A stretch of 64,000 bases of DNA from Dryocola clanedunensis (GCF_025215155.1 NZ_JALHAM010000116.1); one strand, 5' to 3'; shown: positions 27,026-36,197, numbered from the stretch's first letter. Program-made: numbers and translations. The notes: generated from the letters alone by a model not told the origin.

Positions 27026-27259
27026 TTAGTTATCCAGTTCGCCCATCGACTTCACCTGGTCGCGATTGATCTGCTCGGTCTTGCCGGTTTCCGCATTCTT
27101 ATAAGAGACCAGACCGGTATCGTCATCTACCTGCGGTTTGCCGTCGGTCACGATGGTTTTGCCATCGCTCGTTTTCACCGCCTGATTAGACGAACAGCCA
27201 GCTACGGTAAACAGCGTTGCGGCGGCGAAGATGGAAGTCATCAGAAGTTTGTTTTGCAT
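27026..27259 (-). CDS. YgdI/YgdR-family (DUF903) small lipoprotein
   Basis: A 77-residue protein with a lipoprotein signal peptide: MQNKLLMTSIFAAATLFTVAGC, where the lipobox VAGC places the lipidated Cys at residue 22. The following SSNQAVKTSDGKTIVTDGKP and DDDTGLVSYKNAETGK match the small SH3-like DUF903 domain of YgdI/YgdR. ATG 27259 has a GGGAGAGC site; upstream in-frame starts would spoil the signal peptide. It stands between kefF and carB, where E. coli has the cai/fix genes. Its function is unknown. Confidence 0.85.
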   Translation of the reverse strand: MQNKLLMTSIFAAATLFTVAGCSSNQAVKTSDGKTIVTDGKPQVDDDTGLVSYKNAETGKTEQINRDQVKSMGELDN

Positions 27260-27363
27260 ATTGCTCTCCCTGTGGGTAAACCTGATTATCTGATTGAAAA
27301 CTTTAGCAGGATTTTCCGGCGTCGCAGAAAAATACGGAACACTCTGAACGGGTAAAGCAGGCA

Positions 27364-27390
27364 ATAAAAAACCCGCCGAAGCGGGTTTTA
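27364..27390 (-). terminator. Terminator of carAB
   Basis: AAAACCCGC-CGAA-GCGGGTTTT (27368-27389) with further A on the left; read leftward it is a GC-rich hairpin followed by a T-run, 18 bases past the carB stop. Confidence 0.9.
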
Positions 27391-27407
27391 GCAGGGTGCC
27401 GACGTGA

Positions 27408-30400
27408 TTACTTCGTAATTTGCGCGTGCATTTCCTGCACCGAAATCACCTTCTCGGTCGCATCCGCGTTCATCGCCATCGCGGTAGCAAAGCCGCCGTT
27501 CAGCGTGGTGTCGTAATGCACTTTGTACTGCAGTGCGCTGCGGCGGATGAGCTTGGAATCCTCAATCGCCTGGCGGCCCGCGGTGGTGTTGATGATGTAG
27601 GTGTACTCGCCATTCTTAATACGGTCCTGAATGTGCGGACGACCTTCATGCACCTTGTTCACCAGGCGTGGGTTAATGCCCGCCTCGCCCAGCACGATAG
27701 CCGTGCCGTGGGTCGCGTCCAGCTCGAAGCCCTGCTTCAGCAGCTTGGCGGCCAGGTCAACAACGCGCTCTTTGTCGCCTTCGCGAACGGAGAGCAGCGC
27801 GCGGCCAGGTTTACGCATGGTGGACTGGCTGCCCAGCATCGCCTTGGAGAAGGCTTCTGCGAAGGTGCGGCCCACGCCCATTACTTCACCGGTAGAGCGC
27901 ATCTCTGGCCCTAACAGCGGGTCGACGCCCGGGAACTTGTTGAACGGCAGCACCACTTCTTTGACGGAGTAGTACGGTGGGATGATCTCTTTCGTCATAC
28001 CCTGTTCAACCAGCGTCTGCCCAACCATCACGCGCGCGGCTACTTTCGCCAGCGCCATACCGGTTGCCTTGGAGACGAACGGTACGGTACGGGCGGCGCG
28101 TGGGTTCACTTCAATCAGGTAAACCTCGTTGTCCTTCACCGCAAACTGCACGTTCATCAGGCCGCGAACCTGCAGCTCGAAGGCCAGTTTCTGCACCTGC
28201 TGGCGCATCACGTCCTGGATCTCTTTGCTCAGCGTATAGGCTGGCAGGGAACATGCGGAGTCGCCGGAGTGCACGCCCGCCTGCTCGATGTGCTCCATGA
28301 TGCCGCCAATCAGCACGGTTTCGCCATCGCAGATGGCGTCGACGTCCACTTCAACCGCGTCGTCCAGGAAGCGGTCCAGCAGCACCGGCGCATCGTTAGA
28401 AACGCTAACTGCTGTCTGGAAGTAGCGACGCAGGTCAGCTTCGTCATAGACGATTTCCATCGCGCGCCCGCCCAGCACATAGGATGGACGAACCACCAGC
28501 GGGTAGCCGATATGCGCTGCCCGGTCTACGGCCATCTCGATAGCGGTCACCGTGGCGTTTGCCGGCTGCTTCAGCTTCAGGCGGTCAACCGCGTGCTGGA
28601 AACGCTCGCGGTCTTCGGCACGGTCGATTGCGTCCGGGCTGGTGCCGATTATCGGTACGCCAGCGGCTTCCAGCTCACGAGCCAGCTTCAGCGGAGTCTG
28701 GCCACCATACTGCACGATAACGCCTTTTGGCTTCTCGACGCGGACGATTTCCAGCACGTCTTCCAGGGTTACCGGCTCGAAGTACAGACGGTCGGAAGTA
28801 TCGTAGTCGGTTGAAACCGTTTCCGGGTTGCAGTTAACCATGATGGTCTCGTAACCATCTTCACGCAGCGCCAGCGAGGCGTGTACGCAGCAGTAATCGA
28901 ACTCGATGCCCTGACCGATACGGTTTGGCCCGCCGCCAAGCACCATGATTTTGTCACGGTCATTGTTCGGGTTGGCTTCACACTCGTCTTCATAAGTGGA
29001 GTACATGTAGGCGGTGTCGGTAGAGAATTCCGCCGCACAGGTATCAACACGTTTGTAGACCGGATGCAGGTTGTGCTGCTCGCGCAGTTTGCGAACTTCT
29101 GACTCGCGAACGCCAGCCAGTTTTGCCAGACGCGCATCGGCGAAGCCTTTACGCTTAAGCATGCGCAGGAAGTCATAGTCCAGACCGGTGATGCCGACCT
29201 CTTCTACTTTTTCTTCCAGACGCACCAGCTCTTCAATCTGCACCAGGAACCAGCGGTCGATGTTGGTCAGGTTGAACACGCCGTCGACGGACAGTCCCGC
29301 ACGGAAAGCATCGGCCACGTACCAGATACGGTCAGCGCCAGCGTCTTTCAGCTCACGGCGGATTTTGGTCAGCGCTTCCGGGTCATCCAGATTCACTTTC
29401 GGATCAAAGCCCGTTGCGCCCACTTCCAGACCGCGCAGCGCTTTTTGCAGGGATTCCTGCTGCGTGCGGCCAATCGCCATCACTTCGCCGACAGATTTCA
29501 TCTGGGTTGTCAGACGGTCGTTCGCACCAACAAACTTCTCGAAGTTGAAGCGAGGAATTTTCGTCACAACGTAGTCGATGGACGGTTCGAACGAAGCAGG
29601 CGTTTTGCCGCCGGTGATGTCGTTCATCAGCTCGTCGAGGGTGTAACCCACCGCCAGTTTCGCCGCCACTTTCGCAATCGGGAAGCCGGTAGCTTTGGAC
29701 GCCAGCGCCGAGGAGCGGGAGACGCGCGGGTTCATTTCGATAACAATCAGACGGCCGTTTTTCGGGTTAACGGAGAACTGCACGTTAGAGCCACCTGTTT
29801 CCACGCCGATTTCACGCAGCACCGCCATCGAGGCGTTACGCATGATTTGGTACTCTTTGTCGGTCAGCGTCTGGGCAGGGGCTACGGTAATGGAGTCGCC
29901 GGTGTGGATGCCCATCGGGTCGAAGTTTTCGATAGAGCAGACGATGATGCAGTTGTCGTTTTTATCACGCACCACTTCCATCTCGTACTCTTTCCAGCCA
30001 ATCAGCGACTCATCAATCAGCAGCTCGTTGGTTGGCGAAAGGTCCAGACCGCGCTCGCAAATCTCTTCAAACTCTTCGCGGTTGTAGGCGATACCGCCGC
30101 CGGTGCCGCCCATGGTGAATGATGGGCGGATGATGCACGGATAGCCGACGTCCGCGGCAACCGCCAGCGCTTCTTCCATGGTGTGGGCAATGCCGGAGCG
30201 TGCGGTGTCGAGACCGATTTTTTTCATCGCCACGTCGAAGCGGCGGCGGTCTTCTGCTTTATCAATCGCGTCAGCCGTCGCACCAATCATGGTGACACCG
30301 AACTCGGCAAGCACGCCCTGGCGTTCCAGCTCCAGCGCGCAGTTCAGCGCGGTCTGGCCGCCCATGGTTGGCAGCACCGCGTCCGGGCGCTCTTTTTCGA

Positions 30401-30632
30401 TGATTTTGCGCACCACTTCCCAGTGGATTGGCTCGATGTAGGTCGCATCGGCCATTTCCGGGTCGGTCATGATGGTTGCCGGGTTGGAGTTCACCAGGAT
30501 GACGCGGTAGCCCTCTTCACGCAGCGCTTTACACGCCTGGGCGCCGGAGTAGTCGAACTCACACGCCTGGCCGATAACAATTGGGCCTGCACCAAGGATC
30601 AGGATGCTTTTTATATCTGTACGTTTTGGCAT
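27408..30632 (-). CDS. carB: Carbamoyl-phosphate synthase large subunit
   Basis: Makes carbamoyl phosphate from bicarbonate, ammonia (from CarA) and 2 ATP for arginine and pyrimidine synthesis. The 1074 residues consist of two homologous ATP-grasp halves: residues ~1-400 (LILGAGPIVIGQACEFDYSG) and ~550-935 (MVLGGGPNRIGQGIEFDYCC). They are separated by an oligomerisation segment and followed by the allosteric MGS-like domain. One residue longer than in E. coli. It follows carA by 18 bases. Confidence 0.98.
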   Translation of the reverse strand: MPKRTDIKSILILGAGPIVIGQACEFDYSGAQACKALREEGYRVILVNSNPATIMTDPEMADATYIEPIHWEVVRKIIEKERPDAVLPTMGGQTALNCALELERQGVLAEFGVTMIGATADAIDKAEDRRRFDVAMKKIGLDTARSGIAHTMEEALAVAADVGYPCIIRPSFTMGGTGGGIAYNREEFEEICERGLDLSPTNELLIDESLIGWKEYEMEVVRDKNDNCIIVCSIENFDPMGIHTGDSITVAPAQTLTDKEYQIMRNASMAVLREIGVETGGSNVQFSVNPKNGRLIVIEMNPRVSRSSALASKATGFPIAKVAAKLAVGYTLDELMNDITGGKTPASFEPSIDYVVTKIPRFNFEKFVGANDRLTTQMKSVGEVMAIGRTQQESLQKALRGLEVGATGFDPKVNLDDPEALTKIRRELKDAGADRIWYVADAFRAGLSVDGVFNLTNIDRWFLVQIEELVRLEEKVEEVGITGLDYDFLRMLKRKGFADARLAKLAGVRESEVRKLREQHNLHPVYKRVDTCAAEFSTDTAYMYSTYEDECEANPNNDRDKIMVLGGGPNRIGQGIEFDYCCVHASLALREDGYETIMVNCNPETVSTDYDTSDRLYFEPVTLEDVLEIVRVEKPKGVIVQYGGQTPLKLARELEAAGVPIIGTSPDAIDRAEDRERFQHAVDRLKLKQPANATVTAIEMAVDRAAHIGYPLVVRPSYVLGGRAMEIVYDEADLRRYFQTAVSVSNDAPVLLDRFLDDAVEVDVDAICDGETVLIGGIMEHIEQAGVHSGDSACSLPAYTLSKEIQDVMRQQVQKLAFELQVRGLMNVQFAVKDNEVYLIEVNPRAARTVPFVSKATGMALAKVAARVMVGQTLVEQGMTKEIIPPYYSVKEVVLPFNKFPGVDPLLGPEMRSTGEVMGVGRTFAEAFSKAMLGSQSTMRKPGRALLSVREGDKERVVDLAAKLLKQGFELDATHGTAIVLGEAGINPRLVNKVHEGRPHIQDRIKNGEYTYIINTTAGRQAIEDSKLIRRSALQYKVHYDTTLNGGFATAMAMNADATEKVISVQEMHAQITK

Positions 30633-30650
30633 TTTTAAGGCTCCTGATTC

Positions 30651-31811
30651 TTACTTGCTGAAAAGAGTGGCAGTAGTGCGGTAGTGCTTGATCAAGTCGA
30701 TAAAGTGGTCGAACAGCGGCGCAGCATCGTGCGGACCAGGGCTTGCCTCAGGGTGGCCCTGGAAGCTGAACGCTGGCTTATCGGTACGATGAATGCCCTG
30801 CAGTGTGCCGTCGAACAGCGACTTGTGGGTCACGCGCAGGTTCGCAGGCAGCGTTGCTTCGTCTACCGCAAAACCATGGTTCTGGGCAGTGATCATCACG
30901 CAGTCGCGATCCAAATCTTTTACCGGGTGGTTGCCGCCGTGGTGGCCGAACTTCATCTTCACGGTTTTCGCACCGCTGGCCAGAGCCAGCAGCTGGTGGC
31001 CTAAGCAGATGCCAAAGACCGGCACGTCGGTTTCCAGGAAGGACTTAATGGCGCTGATGGCGTAGTCGCATGGCGCCGGGTCACCGGGGCCGTTGGAGAG
31101 GAAGATACCGTCCGGCTTCATTTTCAGCACTTCTTCGGCGGAGGTCTGCGCCGGAACAATCGTCAGGCGGCAGCCGCGGTCGACCAGCATGCGCAGAATG
31201 TTGCGCTTCACGCCGTAGTCATAAGCCACCACGTGGAAAGGTAAATCTTCTTCTTTTGCCGCTTCCGGCAGGTCGCCTTCCAGCGTCCAGCTTCCCTGCT
31301 GCCAGGCGTAAGCCTCTTTGGTGGTCACTTCTTTCGCGAGGTCCATGCCGTTAAGGCCAGGGAAAGCTTTCGCTTTCTCGTGGGCCAACGCCGCGTCAAC
31401 GCTGTCACCTGCAACGATGCAGCCGTTCTGTGCGCCTTTCTCACGCAGCAAACGTGTCAGCTTACGGGTATCGATATCGGCAATCGCCACGATGTTATGG
31501 CGTTTTAAATAAGAAGAGAGGTCTTCGGTGTTGCGATAGTTGCTGGCAATCAGCGGCAGGTCACGAATGACGAGGCCTTGCGCATGTACCTGGGAGGATT
31601 CTTCATCAGCGGCGTTGGTGCCGACGTTGCCGATATGGGGATAAGTAAGAGTGACGATTTGGCGGGAGTAGGAAGGATCAGTGAGGATTTCTTGATAACC
31701 GGTCAATGAGGTATTGAAAACGACTTCCCCAACGGCGGTACCTGATGCCCCAATGGCGCGACCGTGGAATTGGGTTCCGTCTTCCAGAACCAATATTGCT
31801 GACTTAATCAA
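30651..31811 (-). CDS. carA: Carbamoyl-phosphate synthase small (glutaminase) subunit
   Basis: Hydrolyses glutamine and channels ammonia to CarB. The class I glutamine amidotransferase triad is visible: the nucleophile Cys in FGICLGHQLLA and His/Glu in FQGHPEASPGP. I chose the TTG at 31811 because E. coli carA also starts with TTG at the same place (LIKSAILVLEDGTQFHG) and it has a strong GGAGGG site seven bases upstream. This gives 386 residues. A further in-frame TTG at 31838 lies in the ARG-box region and is rejected. Confidence 0.96.
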   Translation of the reverse strand: MIKSAILVLEDGTQFHGRAIGASGTAVGEVVFNTSLTGYQEILTDPSYSRQIVTLTYPHIGNVGTNAADEESSQVHAQGLVIRDLPLIASNYRNTEDLSSYLKRHNIVAIADIDTRKLTRLLREKGAQNGCIVAGDSVDAALAHEKAKAFPGLNGMDLAKEVTTKEAYAWQQGSWTLEGDLPEAAKEEDLPFHVVAYDYGVKRNILRMLVDRGCRLTIVPAQTSAEEVLKMKPDGIFLSNGPGDPAPCDYAISAIKSFLETDVPVFGICLGHQLLALASGAKTVKMKFGHHGGNHPVKDLDRDCVMITAQNHGFAVDEATLPANLRVTHKSLFDGTLQGIHRTDKPAFSFQGHPEASPGPHDAAPLFDHFIDLIKHYRTTATLFSK

Positions 31812-31822
31812 AACGCCCTCCA

Positions 31823-31859
31823 GGGAATAAACAGTCAATTTATTTGCATATTAATTCAA
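31823..31859 (-). promoter_or_regulatory. Two ArgR (ARG) boxes at carAB P2
   Basis: Read leftward, TTGAATTAATATGCAA (31844-31859) and TTGACTGTTTATTCCC (31823-31838) match the ARG box pattern TGAAT-N4-ATTCA, spaced by about two helical turns, as in E. coli carAB P2. They should give arginine repression by ArgR. Confidence 0.8.
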
Positions 31860-31918
31860 AACGATTTCCAGAATCAATGCAAAACAGCCTGTCATTTGGA
31901 TTTTTGACAAACGGCGGC

Positions 31919-31947
31919 ATTCTAGGGACTGGCCAGGCAAAAGTCTA
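31919..31947 (-). promoter_or_regulatory. Candidate upstream carAB promoter (P1-like)
   Basis: On the minus strand TAGACT (-35, 31942-31947) and TAGAAT (-10, 31919-31924) are separated by 17 bases, about 108 bases upstream of carA. E. coli carAB has a pyrimidine/purine-controlled upstream promoter P1; this may be its counterpart, but the -35 is only a 4/6 match. Confidence 0.45.
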
Positions 31948-32185
31948 CCATAAAGCGAACTTTTTCTGTCTATTTTGACGCTCTGATTAAAAATATGCGC
32001 ATTGATGGATGAAATCGCTAGCTAACTAAGCGGAAGTAATCGGTTGCGAGGTACAAAGAATAGAAATACAGCATGCGGGGTAAGAAAAAGTGGACCAGAT
32101 GGTCAAAATTAACATTGCGGCAACGTATTTTATGCCTTTAACACTGATTTATAATGGTTTGAATAACTTTTATCGGTAAAGCGCA
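31948..32185. other. Non-coding stretch between carAB promoters and dapB terminator
   Basis: Together with the flanking sites this belongs to a 458-base gap without a gene. I see an AT-rich sequence with no convincing open frame. In E. coli the corresponding region binds PepA, IHF and PurR for control of carP1, but I could not pick out clear sites here. Confidence 0.5.
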
Positions 32186-32189
32186 CAAA

Positions 32190-32216
32190 AATAAAAAGGG
32201 CAATAAATTATTGCCC
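32190..32216 (-). terminator. Terminator of dapB
   Basis: GGGCAATAA-A-TTATTGCCC at 32198-32216, flanked on the left by AATAAAAA; read leftward it is a hairpin followed by TTTTTATT. It lies 53 bases past the dapB stop. Confidence 0.85.
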
Positions 32217-32269
32217 TGTCAATCAAACAATTATGATTGTAATAACCACATCACGATGGGTAATTCTTT

Positions 32270-33091
32270 CTACAAACTGTTGAGATCAAGGACATCACGC
32301 ATGTCATAAAGACCGCTTTTTTTGCCACTCAACCATAAAGCGGAACGAACAGCACCATTTGCGAAGGTCATGCGGCTTGAGGCCTTGTGAGTAATTTCAA
32401 TGCGCTCGCCGATATCCGCAAACATCGCCGTATGCTCGCCCACGATGTCCCCGGCTCGTACGGTTGCGAAACCAATGGTTCCAGGCACTCGCTCACCGGT
32501 GTAGCCCTCGCGGGAGTAGACCGCGCACTCTTTAAGATCTTTGTCCATTGCCAGGGCAATGGCCTCCCCCATCGCCAGCGCGGTGCCGGATGGCGCATCC
32601 ACTTTATGACGGTGGTGGGCTTCAATAATTTCGATATCGGTATAGTCGCCCATGACTTTGGCCGCTTTCTCCAGCAGCTTGAGCATCACATTGACACCGA
32701 CGCTGAAGTTCGCCGCAAAGACAACGGGGATCTCAGCAGAAGCAGCGTTGATAGCCTGCTTGCCCGCCTCGTCGAAGCCCGTGGTGCCGATAACCATGCC
32801 CTTGCCGTGCTGGCGGCAAAAGGCCAGGTGGCTCAGCGTGCCTTCCGGGCGGGTGAAATCGATAAACACGTCAAAATCGTTGACCACGTTATCTAAGCTG
32901 TCGCTGACGGTCACGCCGGTTTTCGCCACGCCAGCCAGTTCGCCCGCATCGCTGCCGACCAGGGAGGAGCCTTCGCGCTCAAGGGCTGCGCCAAGCTGTA
33001 CGCCGTCGAGCTGCAAAGCGGCCTGAATAAGTTGTCGTCCCATACGACCGCCCGCGCCCGCAATCGCGACGCGGATCTGTGCTTCGTCCAT
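32270..33091 (-). CDS. dapB: 4-hydroxy-tetrahydrodipicolinate reductase
   Basis: NAD(P)H-dependent step of lysine/diaminopimelate biosynthesis. The Rossmann motif VAIAGAGGRMGRQL (residues 8-21), the catalytic EAHHRHKVDAPSGTA motif (His and Lys for substrate) and FAANFSVGVN are intact. ATG 33091 gives 273 residues, exactly the E. coli length, with an AGAGAG site; a GTG two codons upstream is less likely. In E. coli rihC is its upstream neighbour; here a sugar-utilisation island separates them. Confidence 0.97.
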   Translation of the reverse strand: MDEAQIRVAIAGAGGRMGRQLIQAALQLDGVQLGAALEREGSSLVGSDAGELAGVAKTGVTVSDSLDNVVNDFDVFIDFTRPEGTLSHLAFCRQHGKGMVIGTTGFDEAGKQAINAASAEIPVVFAANFSVGVNVMLKLLEKAAKVMGDYTDIEIIEAHHRHKVDAPSGTALAMGEAIALAMDKDLKECAVYSREGYTGERVPGTIGFATVRAGDIVGEHTAMFADIGERIEITHKASSRMTFANGAVRSALWLSGKKSGLYDMRDVLDLNSL

Positions 33092-33243
33092 ATTCACTCT
33101 CTTTCATTAATCTGCTTACAAAACGTTCTCAGGTTACCCAGCGCCGTGAAATGCCGCCAGCCGAAAACACCGATAATTAGAAATTTATGACAAACCGCTG
33201 CAGTTATCAGTAAAAGCATGCATAGGCTTAGCAAAATCAGGGG

Positions 33244-34251
33244 TTACTGGAAACCGCAAGACTCACGCACCACCAGAGCAGGCGGCAGGATAATGCGCTT
33301 TGGCGGCTCATCATTACCCTGTATGCGGCTTAACAGCAGCTCTCCCGCTTTACGGCCAATCTCTTTAGCGGCAACCGAAACCGTGGTCAGAGCAGGCTGC
33401 ACAAGGGCTGCTTCCGTGATGTCATCGAAGCCCACCAGGGCGAAATCTTTGCCCGGCGTCCTTCCCATTTTGCGTAAAGTCTGCATAACGCCGAGCGCCA
33501 CAATGTCCTGATAGCAGACGGCGGCGGTGATCTCCGGGTAGCGGCTAAGTAGTGCTTCCGCCGCTTTTGCCCCGTCGCTCTGGCTGGCGGCCGTCGACAC
33601 GACCCAGTCGCTGCAAGGCTGGATACGGTGCTCCAGCAGCTTGCTGCTGTAGCCGCCGATGCGCTGGGCGCGGCTGATCGAGTTTTCGCTGCCGCCTATA
33701 AACGCGATGTGACGGTGACCCAGCCGCAGAAGATGCTGTGTGGCCAGCTGTGTCCCTAGAAAATTATCCGTGCCCACAAAATCAAAGCTGACGTCGTCCA
33801 GCGGACGCACCACCATAATGGCCGGGATGCTGCGGCGTTTTAGCGTTTCGAAAAACAGCGGCGGCGTTTCACGCGCAGCGCAAAGCACCATGCCACAGGC
33901 ATTGTTGCCCATCAAAGAATCGACGAATTTCTGCTGGCGAACGCCTGACTCTTCGCTATTTGCCAGAAACAGCAGCAGATCGTGCCGCTCCATCTCCTGG
34001 CTCAGCCCCGCCGTCATCTCACCGTAAAATGGGTTGGTAATATCGTGCAGCAACAGCCCGACCTGGTTACTGGAACGGTTACGCAGGTTAGCGGCGGTCT
34101 GGTTATAGACATAGCCAAGCTCATCTAACGCCTGCATGACGCGCCGGCGAGTCGCATCCGAAATTCGCCCCCGGTTGTGTAACACCATGGAAACCGTGGC
34201 GGTAGAAACGGACGCTCGTTGCGCCACCTGGGCCAGGGTAACAGTGCTCAT
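33244..34251 (-). CDS. LacI-family transcriptional regulator of the adjacent PTS operon
   Basis: 335-residue LacI/GalR-type regulator. The N-terminal helix-turn-helix is VTLAQVAQRASVSTATVSMVL with the hinge region NQTAANLRNRSSN. The rest is a periplasmic-binding-protein-like effector domain (LLLHDITNPFYGEMTAGL to the C-terminus). It resembles MalI in general form, but the effector is unknown. It is divergent from the mannose-family PTS operon. The shared 196-base gap holds palindromes of the LacI-operator type plus a CRP site, and the same palindrome recurs at 41115-41136, so this protein probably controls both loci. Confidence 0.85.
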   Translation of the reverse strand: MSTVTLAQVAQRASVSTATVSMVLHNRGRISDATRRRVMQALDELGYVYNQTAANLRNRSSNQVGLLLHDITNPFYGEMTAGLSQEMERHDLLLFLANSEESGVRQQKFVDSLMGNNACGMVLCAARETPPLFFETLKRRSIPAIMVVRPLDDVSFDFVGTDNFLGTQLATQHLLRLGHRHIAFIGGSENSISRAQRIGGYSSKLLEHRIQPCSDWVVSTAASQSDGAKAAEALLSRYPEITAAVCYQDIVALGVMQTLRKMGRTPGKDFALVGFDDITEAALVQPALTTVSVAAKEIGRKAGELLLSRIQGNDEPPKRIILPPALVVRESCGFQ

Positions 34252-34281
34252 TTTCGCTCCTCACTAAAGCTCGCCTTCAGA

Positions 34282-34297
34282 GATTAATCGAATAACC
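34282..34297. promoter_or_regulatory. Candidate LacI-family operator (regulator-proximal)
   Basis: GATTAATCGAATAACC differs at two positions from the perfect palindrome GGTTAATCGATTAACC found at 41118-41133. It lies 31 bases upstream of the regulator start, suited to autoregulation. Confidence 0.6.
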
Positions 34298-34316
34298 AAA
34301 TAACTGCCTGTTTACC

Positions 34317-34332
34317 TGTGAATGGCATCACA
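34317..34332. promoter_or_regulatory. CRP site, perfect consensus
   Basis: TGTGA-ATGGCA-TCACA, a fully symmetric CRP core, lies between the divergent regulator and PTS operon. It implies catabolite control of this sugar system. Confidence 0.8.
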
Positions 34333-34371
34333 GTTAACGGCTTGTCCCGAGATTAAATCGCGGATATGGCG

Positions 34372-34388
34372 GGTTAATCGCGTTAACC
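34372..34388. promoter_or_regulatory. Operator-like palindrome with longer centre
   Basis: GGTTAATCGCGTTAACC has the same arms (GGTTAA/TTAACC) as the other operators but a 5-base instead of 4-base centre. It may be a weaker auxiliary site or unrelated. Confidence 0.4.
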
Positions 34389-34403
34389 ACCCTGTTCAAA
34401 CAA

Positions 34404-34419
34404 GGTTAATCGATTAATC
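34404..34419. promoter_or_regulatory. Candidate LacI-family operator (PTS-operon-proximal)
   Basis: GGTTAATCGATTAATC, one mismatch from GGTTAATCGATTAACC, 28 bases before the first gene of the PTS operon. The position suits repression by blocking polymerase. Confidence 0.75.
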
Positions 34420-34447
34420 TTGAATTATCGACATCAGGGAGCCATTT

Positions 34448-36193
34448 ATGAAGCACGCGACGTACGATAAGTATCCTGAAGTATGCATCAAAGGGTTTGA
34501 AAATCAGGCCTGGTCCGGCTGGCAGGCAATCCGCCAGGCGCTGAAGCCGCGACTGACGAACAGGGGAAAAACCGTCGTGGTGATTGACTGTTATCCCGGG
34601 GTCCGGCTTGAAGAGCTGCGGGAACAGCTGATCGACAAGCTAAGCCCGGCGCTGCTCGTCAATGCCGAAGCGGCCCGCCTGAGCGAAAAGCATCTGCACG
34701 ATCTTCTGGCGCAGAATCTGACGGACGATCGCGTGTTCGGCGTCCTCTCCTGCCACCAGCTTGACGAATTTTTCTGCCCCGATAAGCTCGCCGCGCTTCA
34801 GCAGGAAGTGGAGCTGGCAAGCGGACTGGTCGTGGTGTATGGCCCTGGCGCTGCGCTGGTGCATGAAGGCGATATTCTGGTGTACGCCGATTTAGCCCGC
34901 TGGGAAATCCAGCAGCGTTTTCGTACCGGTGAGCTGGGCAACTGGGGAGCAAATAACGAAAGCGAAGATATTCTGCGCCGCTACAAGCGGGCCTTTTTCA
35001 TCGAATGGCGCGTGTTTGACCGCCATAAAACGCCCCTTCTGAAACGTGCCGATTTCCTGCTCGACACCAACGCGGCTGACAGCCCTGCGATGGTAAGCGG
35101 GGAAGCGCTGCATCACGCTCTACAGTATACCGCGCAGCGGCCGTTCCGCGTGGTGCCCTTCTTCGACCCCGGCGTGTGGGGCGGACAATGGATGAAAAAC
35201 AAGTTTGATCTCGATCCCGCAAAACCAAACTACGCATGGTGTTTTGACTGTGTGCCCGAGGAGAACAGCCTGTTACTGCGTTTTGGTGATGTGCGGATCG
35301 AGATCCCCTCTCAGGATCTGGTATTGCTCTACCCTCGCCCGCTGCTGGGCGAAAAAGTTCACTCGCGCTTTGGGGCAGAATTCCCGATCCGCTTTGATTT
35401 CCTCGACACCGTCGGCGGCCAGAATCTCAGCTTCCAGGTCCATCCGCTGACCGAATACATCCAGCAGCACTTCGGCATGCATTACACCCAGGACGAAAGC
35501 TACTACATGCTGGAAGCCGAGCCTGAGGCGGAAGTTTATCTCGGCACCAGAACGGGTACCGATCCGCAGGAAATGCTCGACGATCTGGCAAGCGCCCAGC
35601 GCGGCGAGAAAGCGTTTGACGATGAGAAATTCGTTAACCGTTTCCCGGCGCGAAAACACGATCACTTCCTGATCCCGGCGGGCACCGTTCACTGTTCCGG
35701 TTCGGGATCGATGGTGCTGGAGATCAGCGCCACGCCATATATCTTCACCTTCAAGCTCTGGGACTGGGGCCGCCTGGGGCTGGACGGCCTGCCGCGCCCG
35801 GTGCATCTGGAACACGGCGCACAGGTTATTGACTGGCAGCGGGATACGGCCTGGGTTACAGAACATTTGATTAACCATTTTGAACCCGTAGCCGAAGGCG
35901 ACGGCTGGCAGGAAGAGCGGACAGGGCTGCACGAGCGGGAGTTTATCGAGACGCGCCGCCACTGGTTCAGCAAGCCGGTCGTTCATCACACCCACGGCGG
36001 CGTAAACGTGCTGAATCTGGTGGAGGGTAGAGAAGCTCTGGTCGACAGCCCGACTGACGCCTTCGAGCCGTTCATCGTTCACTACGCAGAAACATTCATT
36101 ATTCCCGCTGCGGTCGGCGAATACCGTATTTCACCTTACGGCAGCGCCGCAGGTCAGCGGCTCGCCACCATGAAAGCCTGGGTAAGAGGATAA
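34448..36193 (+). CDS. Class I phosphomannose-isomerase-like protein with N-terminal kinase-like domain
   Basis: 581 residues, much longer than ManA (~390). The C-terminal part (about 225-580) is a type I mannose-6-phosphate isomerase cupin domain. The presumed zinc ligands are Gln330 and His332 (SFQVHPLTEY), Glu350 (DESYY) and His415 (IPAGTVHCSG). The N-terminal ~215 residues resemble a P-loop nucleoside-kinase fold (VVVIDCYPGVRLEEL; later FFIEWRVFDRHK), but the GKT/S of Walker A is replaced by RLE, so it is probably not an active kinase. First gene of the PTS operon, 4 bases before IIA. The likely role is isomerising the incoming sugar phosphate to fructose 6-phosphate; the exact substrate is unknown. 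Confidence 0.8.
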   Translation: MKHATYDKYPEVCIKGFENQAWSGWQAIRQALKPRLTNRGKTVVVIDCYPGVRLEELREQLIDKLSPALLVNAEAARLSEKHLHDLLAQNLTDDRVFGVLSCHQLDEFFCPDKLAALQQEVELASGLVVVYGPGAALVHEGDILVYADLARWEIQQRFRTGELGNWGANNESEDILRRYKRAFFIEWRVFDRHKTPLLKRADFLLDTNAADSPAMVSGEALHHALQYTAQRPFRVVPFFDPGVWGGQWMKNKFDLDPAKPNYAWCFDCVPEENSLLLRFGDVRIEIPSQDLVLLYPRPLLGEKVHSRFGAEFPIRFDFLDTVGGQNLSFQVHPLTEYIQQHFGMHYTQDESYYMLEAEPEAEVYLGTRTGTDPQEMLDDLASAQRGEKAFDDEKFVNRFPARKHDHFLIPAGTVHCSGSGSMVLEISATPYIFTFKLWDWGRLGLDGLPRPVHLEHGAQVIDWQRDTAWVTEHLINHFEPVAEGDGWQEERTGLHEREFIETRRHWFSKPVVHHTHGGVNVLNLVEGREALVDSPTDAFEPFIVHYAETFIIPAAVGEYRISPYGSAAGQRLATMKAWVRG

Positions 36194-36197
36194 AATC

